DNA from: 02-FULL-45-11b sp041663485
GTDB lineage: Bacteria > Patescibacteriota > Patescibacteriia > Buchananbacterales > UBA6539
Reading direction: 5' to 3'
DNA: 50,874 bases
NCBI GenBank assembly: GCA_041663485.1
Contig: JBAYMO010000004.1
Coordinates: forward strand, 1 to 50,874
The notes under the pieces are model-generated. The model did no database searches. It was not told where the DNA came from and worked only from the letters and a program-made list of their open reading frames with translations. The translations under genes were made by a program, and so were the position numbers. This document shows, piece by piece, positions 17,749-23,392 of this stretch (positions are counted from its first letter, which is position 1; each line of letters begins with the position of its first letter).

Positions 17749-17779
17749 TTAAAAAATACCCCAGAATTGGATTCTGGGG
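17749..17779 (-). terminator. Terminator after the tRNA-like locus
   Basis: A perfect 9-bp stem CCCCAGAAT/ATTCTGGGG (3-nt loop) followed on the minus strand by TATTTTTT. It ends just before the promoter of the aromatic operon, showing that the tRNA-like locus is its own transcription unit. Confidence 0.88.
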
Positions 17780-17820
17780 TCGACAAAGAACTAAACCGGT
17801 TATGGCCGGGATTTTTTTGG

Positions 17821-17933
17821 TCGGGATGGCAGGGCTTGAACCTGCGACTTGTCATTTCGACGGCTTTACCTGAATGAAAACAATGGGTTTTCAATCCCGG
17901 ATTACCTTGCGGTTTCGGCTAAGCTACACCCCG
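17821..17933 (-). tRNA. tRNA-like element with aberrant anticodon domain
   Basis: The ends are those of a tRNA: acceptor CGGGGTG/CATCCCG (one G-T pair), TA at positions 8-9, T-stem GCAGG/CCTGC with loop TTCAAGC, and discriminator A. C1-G72 and A73 resemble proline tRNAs. The middle is not normal: 113 nt in total, a short D-stem (CTT/AAG) without the GG of the D-loop, a Phe-like GGG-ATTGAAAA-CCC element, and a long imperfect hairpin built on GAAAAC/GTTTTC. No standard 7-nt anticodon loop closes properly. It may be an intron-bearing or decayed tRNA, or a regulatory tRNA mimic. It is preceded by a Pro-codon attenuator and followed by a terminator. Confidence 0.5.
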
Positions 17934-17940
17934 ATAAGCA

Positions 17941-17968
17941 AAACAAAAAACAGCCCGGAAGTCGGGCT
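17941..17968 (-). terminator. Pro attenuator: terminator hairpin
   Basis: AGCCCG pairs with CGGGCT around ACTTC, followed by a T-run. The 5' arm AGCCCGACTTCC can instead pair over 12 positions (two G-T) with GGAAGTTGGGTT, which overlaps the last leader codons and stop. That segment in turn pairs with CCAACTT inside the leader ORF (7 bp). Confidence 0.82.
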
Positions 17969-17994
17969 ATTATCTAATAATTTGATAACACTAA

Positions 17995-18057
17995 CTAACC
18001 CAACTTCCTCAGGTAAGTTGGCGGGACTGGTAAAGTTGAGTTAAAACGTTTAATCAT
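17995..18057 (-). CDS. Proline-codon leader peptide upstream of the tRNA-like locus
   Basis: A 20-codon ORF with T-L-P-V-P-P-T-Y-L: Pro codons at positions 10, 12 and 13. The last Pro codon is part of control region 1, so a ribosome waiting for Pro-tRNA would mask region 1 and free region 2 for antitermination. ATG follows the -10 by six bases, so the message is predicted to be leaderless. The regulated product appears to be the tRNA-like RNA, since no protein gene follows before a terminator. Confidence 0.72.
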   Translation of the reverse strand: MIKRFNSTLPVPPTYLRKLG

Positions 18058-18063
18058 ATTTAT

Positions 18064-18091
18064 ATTTTATCACTTAAATATTTTTTGTCAA
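18064..18091 (-). promoter_or_regulatory. Promoter of the Pro leader/tRNA-like unit
   Basis: TTGACA, 16-bp spacer, TAAAAT. The -35 hexamer is fused to the T-run of the leuA terminator, so the two elements share bases. Confidence 0.8.
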
Positions 18092-18116
18092 AAAAAACCC
18101 GGAAAAATTTCCCGGG
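18092..18116 (-). terminator. leuA terminator
   Basis: CCCGG...CCGGG stem extended by A-T pairs, then a T-run on the minus strand; 25 bp after the leuA stop. Confidence 0.85.
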
Positions 18117-18140
18117 TATACTCGTAGCAAGGAACACGTT

Positions 18141-19817
18141 TTAACCAGCCATCGCCTTGCGATTTAGCGCGGCCACAATAGCGCGCGCCGCGGCCAACAC
18201 GATACTGCTGTCGATACCCACACCCCAAATGGTCTGAGAATCAAACTGTAAAGGCACGAAAGCAATAGCCTGGGCTTTTGAACCGTGACCGATAGCTGAC
18301 TCGTGATAGTCTTCAACAACGAAACCATTAAGGTTAAGCCGACTCAAGGCTTGAACGAACGCATCAATGGGACCATCACCATCAGCCACCATGTGATGTT
18401 CTTGATTGTCTACGGTAACATGAATCTCGCCGTGAATCTTTTCAGGTTGTTCGTCATCCGGTCGCGGCCAATAGCCATGAAGCTGGTAAGGACCTTTCGG
18501 TTCAATGAACTCTTGGCGAAACCAACTCATTAAAACCTCAGGGTCAATTTCACCGCCGACCGCATCAACGCATCGTTGGTAGAAGCTTCCGAAGACCGGC
18601 TGGAATGCTTTGGGCAATTGAATGCCAAACTTATTTTCCAGCACATAGGCCAGTCCGCCCTTGCCGCTTTGTGAATTCAAGCGGACAATGCCTTCATATT
18701 CGCGGCCGATTTCAGCCGGGTCAATGTGCAGATAGGGCACTTTCCAGCCACCAAATTTCTTGATCGCTTCAATAATCTTTGCCAGCCCCTTGCGAATTGC
18801 GTCCTGATGCGAACCGGAAAAAGCAGTAAATACCAACTCACCCGCGTAAGGATGGCGCAATGGCACTTCCATGTCCGTCAATTTCTTCCATTGCTCGACA
18901 AGGGCCGGCACATCAGTGAAATCAAACGGTATGGTAATGCCGCGCGAATAGAAATTCAGCAAGAATGTCAGCAAGTCAACGTTGCCGGTCCGCTCTCCGC
19001 CAATCAACAAAACCCCTTCGACCCGATCCGCTCCTGCCAGCACTGACAGCTCAGCCGAAGCGTTGGCCATACCCTGATCGCCGTGCGGATGACACGAAAT
19101 CAGAATCTGATCGCGATTTGGAAAGTGACGGCCGAAATATTCAAACAAGTCCGCCACCTGATTCGGTGGCCGACGCTCAACCGTGGCTGGCAAATTCACA
19201 ATCATCGGATGTTCAACGGATGCCTGACCCCAAGCCGCCAGTACCTGAGAACAAATACTGATAGCAAAATCCGGATCAGTGTCGGTAAATTCCTCCGGTG
19301 AAAACTCGAGCCGGATGTCAGCCGAAACCATTGATTGTGCCGCTTCCCGAATTTGATTTGCCGCGGCTACCGCCATTTGTGCAGTACTCTCCCGGCAAGT
19401 GCCAAATACTTGTTCAATATGAAGATCGGAAGTGGCGATGTAAATATGGACAATCGCTCGCTTCACGCCTTGCAGCGACAGCATCGTCTTGGCGATCAAA
19501 TCTGGCCGGCATTGGGTCAAAACAGAAATAAATACATCATCTGGAATCAAGTCCTCCTCAATCAGTTTCCGAACAAAATCAAAGTCATAAGCACTGGCCG
19601 CGGGAAAACTAACTTCAATTTCTTTAAACCCCAAATCGCAAAGCATCAAGAAGTATTCAAGTTTCTGATCAGGATCCATGGGATTAGGCAGAGCTTGATT
19701 ACCATCCCTGAGATCGACAGCACAAACTATCGGGCATGATTCAATACTCCGGTTCGGCCATTGGCGGTCGGGCAAAACAATGCCCCGATGAACTGGATAC
19801 TTTGGTACCATCAACAT
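18141..19817 (-). CDS. leuA: 2-isopropylmalate synthase
   Basis: A 558-residue protein of the long LeuA type (actinobacterial/fungal-like). It condenses acetyl-CoA with 2-oxoisovalerate, the first committed step to leucine. Near the N-terminus V-D-L-R-D-G-N-Q-A-L carries the metal- and substrate-binding R/D; S-C-H-P-H-G-D-Q-G supplies the metal His pair; the C-terminal LeuA dimer/regulatory domain has A-D-G-D-G-P-I-D-A. I chose the ATG (M-L-M-V-P-K-Y) behind SD AAGGAG over an upstream TTG. A Leu-rich leader and attenuator lie just upstream. Confidence 0.93.
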   Translation of the reverse strand: MLMVPKYPVHRGIVLPDRQWPNRSIESCPIVCAVDLRDGNQALPNPMDPDQKLEYFLMLCDLGFKEIEVSFPAASAYDFDFVRKLIEEDLIPDDVFISVLTQCRPDLIAKTMLSLQGVKRAIVHIYIATSDLHIEQVFGTCRESTAQMAVAAANQIREAAQSMVSADIRLEFSPEEFTDTDPDFAISICSQVLAAWGQASVEHPMIVNLPATVERRPPNQVADLFEYFGRHFPNRDQILISCHPHGDQGMANASAELSVLAGADRVEGVLLIGGERTGNVDLLTFLLNFYSRGITIPFDFTDVPALVEQWKKLTDMEVPLRHPYAGELVFTAFSGSHQDAIRKGLAKIIEAIKKFGGWKVPYLHIDPAEIGREYEGIVRLNSQSGKGGLAYVLENKFGIQLPKAFQPVFGSFYQRCVDAVGGEIDPEVLMSWFRQEFIEPKGPYQLHGYWPRPDDEQPEKIHGEIHVTVDNQEHHMVADGDGPIDAFVQALSRLNLNGFVVEDYHESAIGHGSKAQAIAFVPLQFDSQTIWGVGIDSSIVLAAARAIVAALNRKAMAG

Positions 19818-19926
19818 AACAGACTCCTTCACGTTATTGCCTCTAAACTTTGCCAACCATGGCGAAAGTTCAATCTTCTGACTCAAATAATCAATGAACG
19901 ATTACCCCACCAACAGGATGGGATAA

Positions 19927-19956
19927 ACAAAAACCAGCTTCCCTGGTGGAAAGCTG
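19927..19956 (-). terminator. Leu attenuator: terminator hairpin
   Basis: CAGCTTTCC pairs with GGGAAGCTG (one G-T; loop ACCA), followed by GTTTTTG. The 5' arm CTTTCCACC is perfectly complementary to GGTGGAAAG inside the leader ORF (region 2), which can instead pair through GGAAAGTTT with AAACTTTCC at leader codons 3-5 (region 1). Confidence 0.88.
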
Positions 19957-19983
19957 ACTGGTATTTATCTAAAGCTATTTTAG

Positions 19984-20067
19984 CTAGACACTAGTAAACT
20001 TTCCACCCAAAGGCTGGCTTAACAACAAGAGGCCTAACAACAAATTTTTTACGGAAAGTTTAATCAT
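19984..20067 (-). CDS. Leucine-rich leader peptide of leuA
   Basis: A 27-codon ORF with nine Leu codons, including the run N-L-L-L-G-L-L-L-L-S, then Q-P-L-G-G-K-F-T-S-V. The Leu run lies between control regions 1 and 2, the classic arrangement for leucine-dependent attenuation. It has no SD, and its ATG lies 8 nt after the -10 box, so translation from a leaderless or nearly leaderless mRNA is expected. Its C-terminus is similar to that of the cimA leader. Confidence 0.9.
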   Translation of the reverse strand: MIKLSVKNLLLGLLLLSQPLGGKFTSV

Positions 20068-20075
20068 ATAAAAAT

Positions 20076-20104
20076 AATTTAGCGCAAATTTTAAAAATTG
20101 TCAA
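20076..20104 (-). promoter_or_regulatory. leuA promoter
   Basis: TTGACA, 17-bp spacer, TAAATT, with the leader ATG 8 nt after the -10. Confidence 0.8.
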
Positions 20105-20110
20105 TAGAAA

Positions 20111-20141
20111 TAAAAAACCGTCCAAGTCAAAACCTGGACGG
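20111..20141 (-). terminator. Terminator after the two unknown BCAA-leader genes
   Basis: CCGTCCA pairs with TGGACGG, followed by TTTTTT on the minus strand; immediately upstream of the leuA promoter. Confidence 0.85.
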
Positions 20142-20170
20142 CGTCAGTTTAGCTTTAATGCCTGTTGGCA

Positions 20171-20530
20171 TTAAGTAAGCATCAAACCCTCGTAGACCTC
20201 GGCCAAATACGCGGTGGGCAAGGTGGGATTCAAACGAGCATTCACTTCCTCTAAAACGTTCGGGTCAACCAACGGTAAGGCCCCCAATGCCGACAGTCGG
20301 CTCAAGACAAAGGGCACGCAACGGCGGCAAAGATGGTCAAGACGTTTCAACCGCGACGACTGATATTCTACCCGACAGTTCTCGAATTCCGATTCAATCC
20401 TGCGCTCAAGTGCCTTAACCTCCTTGAGATACCACCCCAATAAACGGGCAAGAAAATCCACGTTGACAAGCTTCTCTTCAAGCGACATGGGACTGATTAC
20501 ACCTTTGTCTTCTTCAAAATAAAGATCCAT
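20171..20530 (-). CDS. Unknown helical protein under the Ile/Val/Leu leader
   Basis: A 119-residue acidic, mostly helical protein, not recognised. Its middle (K-E-V-K-A-L-E-R-R-I-E-S-E-F) looks like a long amphipathic helix, and a C-x(2)-R-R-C motif follows (L-C-R-R-C). The start is the ATG 8 bases behind SD AAGGAG, so the gene begins just after the preceding ORF's stop. Its placement behind a branched-chain leader suggests a link to valine/isoleucine supply. Confidence 0.68.
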   Translation of the reverse strand: MDLYFEEDKGVISPMSLEEKLVNVDFLARLLGWYLKEVKALERRIESEFENCRVEYQSSRLKRLDHLCRRCVPFVLSRLSALGALPLVDPNVLEEVNARLNPTLPTAYLAEVYEGLMLT

Positions 20531-20553
20531 AGTTGCCACTCTCCTTGTTTTGG

Positions 20554-21120
20554 CTACCAAGTCAAAGCGATAACACCGTTAGCTACCAAGCTATCGGCTG
20601 CCACCAAAGAAACAATAACACCACAAGACGGATCAAACCGTATTGCGACTCGCAGGATACTGTCTGCCTGACGAAACCGAATATACCAATTCGGCCACTC
20701 ATTAGGCACTACCAGATCATTACTCAAAAGCCATGTCCAACCCAAATCAGGATAACAGCCTTTTTCTAAAAAATACTGACGAGCAAACTGGGCAATTTCA
20801 ACACAAGAAACCGTCCGCGCCAAAGAACCAATCTTTGCTTGCTGAGCCGAATAGATATCTCCCGTCACTTTTTCAGGGTCAGGCCAGACCAATTGACGAA
20901 TGACAGTCCTAGATTTTTTGGCCATAAAACTCAAACCGGCCAAATTTCCCGAACAAGGGTTGTCCCGAAAACCGAAATGATGCTTAGCCGACGAGCCAAA
21001 TGAGGCATCGCCAACTAAATCTTTGAGTGACCGAAAATCACCCGGGCAATTACCCACTTCAACAGATTCAAGATTCTTTCGACCCAAAGCCGAATAAGAT
21101 AAAACACTAGCTACGGCCAT
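20554..21120 (-). CDS. Unknown protein, first gene under the Ile/Val/Leu leader
   Basis: A 188-residue protein not recognised as a known family. ATG was chosen behind SD GGAGGG with an 8-base gap (M-A-V-A-S-V). Features: no TM segments, a Gly/Ser-rich first third with F-G-F-R-D-N-P-C-S-G-N, and a second half with alternating strands (W-Y-I-R-F-R-Q, L-R-V-A-I-R-F-D) resembling an alpha/beta fold. It is not a known ilv enzyme. The SD-led start and regular reading frame argue that it is real. Confidence 0.65.
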   Translation of the reverse strand: MAVASVLSYSALGRKNLESVEVGNCPGDFRSLKDLVGDASFGSSAKHHFGFRDNPCSGNLAGLSFMAKKSRTVIRQLVWPDPEKVTGDIYSAQQAKIGSLARTVSCVEIAQFARQYFLEKGCYPDLGWTWLLSNDLVVPNEWPNWYIRFRQADSILRVAIRFDPSCGVIVSLVAADSLVANGVIALTW

Positions 21121-21169
21121 GACACAAACCCTCCAAGGTTTTGATTCCCAATGAAAAGAGCAAATAAAC

Positions 21170-21194
21170 AAAAAACTAGTCCTTTTGGGACTAG
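21170..21194 (-). terminator. Ile/Val/Leu attenuator: terminator hairpin
   Basis: CTAGTCC pairs with GGACTAG, then TTTTTT. The 5' arm CCTAGTCC is also complementary to GGACTAGG at the leader stop codon (region 2), which in turn pairs with CTAGTC in the last leader codons (region 1). All four regions are versions of one 7-8 base word. Confidence 0.85.
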
Positions 21195-21223
21195 GCGTTA
21201 ATGTCTGGAGAAATCTAAAGCAC

Positions 21224-21283
21224 CTAGTCCGAGACTAGTACTACGACGATGCTTAAAGCTAAATTTCTGGCAATAGATTTCAT
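21224..21283 (-). CDS. Branched-chain (Ile/Val/Leu) leader peptide
   Basis: A 19-codon ORF ending N-L-A-L-S-I-V-V-V-L-V-S-D: four Val, two Ile and three Leu codons, dense directly before control region 1. This composition is that of ilv-type leaders, which sense several branched-chain aminoacyl-tRNAs. The ATG begins 6 nt after the -10 box, at the predicted transcription start. The regulated genes are the two unknown ORFs downstream. Confidence 0.85.
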   Translation of the reverse strand: MKSIARNLALSIVVVLVSD

Positions 21284-21289
21284 ATAGGT

Positions 21290-21317
21290 ATCTTAGCAAA
21301 ACATAAAGATTTGTCAA
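21290..21317 (-). promoter_or_regulatory. Promoter of the Ile/Val/Leu leader unit
   Basis: TTGACA, 16-bp spacer, TAAGAT; the leader ATG starts 6 nt further on. Confidence 0.78.
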
Positions 21318-21354
21318 ACCCGCATGAAATAAGGGGTTTTAGAATTATCCACAA

Positions 21355-21390
21355 AAAGAAAAAACCGACCACTGAAAATTCAGCGGCCGG
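21355..21390 (-). terminator. cimA terminator
   Basis: A 12-bp stem (CCGGCCGCTGAA with TTCAGTGGTCGG, two G-T pairs) followed by TTTTTTC on the minus strand. Confidence 0.85.
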
Positions 21391-21426
21391 CAGAATACAA
21401 AGATCAGACCGAAGCAGCCTCCCCGC

Positions 21427-23046
21427 CTAAATCACGGCTTCAGATCGCCATTGTTTGGTCATGGCCAAACTAATAGCCTCCTTGATAGCTCCCCAGGAGG
21501 CATCAATAATATTGGTGGAAACACCTTGAGTCGTAAATGAACCCAGCCTTTTGCTCTTCCAGTTAATCTCCACTCGCATAGCCGAAGCAGTGCCATCTTT
21601 GCCGCTTACCAGAAGCTGGTAGGACATATACTCATCCAACTCCAGATCAGAAAGACATGAATGTTGCGGTGCCACATGGCTAAGCACGGCTCGACAAAGA
21701 GCATCAACCGGACCGTCGCCGAAAGCGGAAACATATTGATGATTGCCCACCCCAACGTGGGCCATAATCTCACCAGGCAAACCAGCCGGCGGAGTGCTAA
21801 AGTGATAATCAATCGGATTGAACTGATTGACTTGATCCGGCCAGAGATATCTGGCGATCAAAAGTGCGGCTGAACCGCTGCAACTGTCAAAACTATAACC
21901 CTTCGCCTCAAGCTGTTCAACTTCTGCCAGAATTGCCTCAATGGTGGCGCAATTATTCAAATCAACATTCCAGGCCGAAGAGGCAAAAGCGCTGACCCCC
22001 GACTTACCGGCCATGCCAGATAAAACGATATGCCGCTGCCGACCGAAACGAGCCGGATCGTGACTCTCATATAACTTCCAACCAGCCCGTTGCCCGCCGG
22101 ACACGTGCACGCCAGCCTTATGGGTTGACGATGCCCGACCGACAATGGGTTTGCGTGGATTGGGATGCTGACCCGCCAACCGGTCTACTTCTCGCGAAAC
22201 ATGCTTGATCAAAGTACTATCGAAAACCTGGTTGATCTGAGCCCAAGCATTGCCAGACTCAGCCAGCAAAGATAGGTTGGCTAGGGTCTCTAGCGTACAA
22301 GTCATGCGTACTCGCTCGGAGTAACCGTTAACCGTGCCTTGAAAATGCCGAGCACCAACTCGCAAAGCCGCCAAGGTGTTGGCATTTTCCATACCCCGAT
22401 CACCATGCATGTGAACCCCAATGGCGGCTTGGGAACCAAAACGATCCACCACGCGCGAAACAATATTTTCCACTTCCCAAGAGTAGGCAATACCGTTGGT
22501 GTCGCACAACACCAGCCTGTCCGCTCCACCCTCAACTGCCGCTTCCAGTACCGAGAAAGGATAGCTGTCGCCATCCTCATTGACGCCTTGAAAAAAATGC
22601 TCGGCATCAAAGATAGCCATCTTGCCCGCGGCCTTAATGGCGGCCACCGATTCTTTAATCATGGCCAAATTATTTTCCGGCGTAGTTTTCAGTGCCAGAT
22701 CCACATGGGCTAACCAACTCTTGCCGAATATGGTCATAATATCGACCGGCGCGGCCAGCAGTTTTTGGAAAAGCGAATCACTCCGCACGGTTTTTTGCGC
22801 CCGCCGAGTACTGGCAAAAGCCGCCAGCCTGGTGCCATTTTCCAACACCACCTGGTCAGAGCCGATGGCGGAAAAAAGGTAATCCCAAGCGCTATTCGCG
22901 CCGGGCCAGCCGCATTCGATAATGTCAACTCCGAGTTGATTCAAGAGTTTGATAATAGCCAATAAGGCATCCACTCCAAAGTTGACACCCATCGCCTGCT
23001 TCCCTTCCCTGAGGGTCGCATCATAAGATTCAATTGCACTATTCAT
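21427..23046 (-). CDS. cimA: (R)-citramalate synthase, CimA type
   Basis: A 539-residue alpha-isopropylmalate/homocitrate synthase family protein. D-A-T-L-R-E-G-K-Q (9-17) holds the catalytic Arg and metal Asp, H-M-H-G-D-R-G gives the metal His pair, and the C-terminus has a LeuA-type dimer domain (G-D-G-P-V-D-A-L). N-terminal wording and length fit the CimA group (TIGR00977-like), which joins pyruvate and acetyl-CoA to citramalate on the threonine-independent route to isoleucine. The six Ile codons in its leader independently support this assignment over LeuA. SD is AGAAGG. Confidence 0.88.
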   Translation of the reverse strand: MNSAIESYDATLREGKQAMGVNFGVDALLAIIKLLNQLGVDIIECGWPGANSAWDYLFSAIGSDQVVLENGTRLAAFASTRRAQKTVRSDSLFQKLLAAPVDIMTIFGKSWLAHVDLALKTTPENNLAMIKESVAAIKAAGKMAIFDAEHFFQGVNEDGDSYPFSVLEAAVEGGADRLVLCDTNGIAYSWEVENIVSRVVDRFGSQAAIGVHMHGDRGMENANTLAALRVGARHFQGTVNGYSERVRMTCTLETLANLSLLAESGNAWAQINQVFDSTLIKHVSREVDRLAGQHPNPRKPIVGRASSTHKAGVHVSGGQRAGWKLYESHDPARFGRQRHIVLSGMAGKSGVSAFASSAWNVDLNNCATIEAILAEVEQLEAKGYSFDSCSGSAALLIARYLWPDQVNQFNPIDYHFSTPPAGLPGEIMAHVGVGNHQYVSAFGDGPVDALCRAVLSHVAPQHSCLSDLELDEYMSYQLLVSGKDGTASAMRVEINWKSKRLGSFTTQGVSTNIIDASWGAIKEAISLAMTKQWRSEAVI

Positions 23047-23137
23047 GAGTTCATCCTTCTAGCGCTCCATACGCTTTGAGTTACGATTTCTGTTGATGGA
23101 TTGTTAAACATCATCTTGCCAGACAAGCAAGACAATC

Positions 23138-23160
23138 AAAAAAGTCCGCCGAGGCGGACT
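23138..23160 (-). terminator. Ile attenuator: terminator hairpin
   Basis: AGTCCGCC pairs perfectly with GGCGGACT, followed by TTTTTT. The preceding GAAAGC-AG-TCCGCC can instead pair with GGTGGA-A-GCTTTC inside the leader ORF (12 bp, one small internal loop), forming the antiterminator. That segment also pairs with TTTCACC at codons 2-4 of the leader. Confidence 0.88.
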
Positions 23161-23183
23161 GCTTTCATCGTCTAACTTTTTAC

Positions 23184-23255
23184 CTAACTACGAAAGCTTC
23201 CACCCCAAGGCTGGCTAATAATAATGCTAATAATAATGTTTTTGGTGAAAGTCAT
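23184..23255 (-). CDS. Isoleucine leader peptide of cimA
   Basis: A 23-codon ORF with six Ile codons as I-I-I-S-I-I-I, all ATT, followed by S-Q-P-W-G-G-S-F-R-S. Stalling in the Ile run would mask region 1 and favour the antiterminator. The C-terminal half matches the leuA leader (S-Q-P-L-G-G-K-F-T-S), so the two attenuators are probably duplicates with swapped sensor codons. The ATG lies 14 nt after the -10 box, without an SD. Confidence 0.9.
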   Translation of the reverse strand: MTFTKNIIISIIISQPWGGSFRS

Positions 23256-23269
23256 ATTTTGATTTATTT

Positions 23270-23298
23270 AGCTTATTCTTTTTTTAATTTTTTGTCAA
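23270..23298 (-). promoter_or_regulatory. cimA promoter
   Basis: TTGACA, 17-bp spacer, TAAGCT (a weaker -10). Confidence 0.7.
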
Positions 23299-23305
23299 TA
23301 TTAAT

Positions 23306-23332
23306 TGAAAAAACAGCCTCTTGAGCGACTGT
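23306..23332 (-). terminator. Terminator of the fibre gene
   Basis: ACAG/CTGT and CTC/GAG nested stem followed by TTTTTT on the minus strand, 60 bp after the fibre stop. Confidence 0.7.
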
Positions 23333-23392
23333 CTTTTCAATTTTGTTTTATTTTTACCCTGATTGGGTTTTTAAAAAGAGATAAATCACCAT

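Noticed and set aside
18965..19739. Plus-strand ORFs over leuA
   Set aside because: Antisense shadows of a well-supported enzyme gene, without SD or promoter.
17569..23298. T-box riboswitches as the regulators of these operons
   Set aside because: No T-box sequence (AGGGTGGNACCGCG-like) is present, and short ORFs with codon runs explain the elements.
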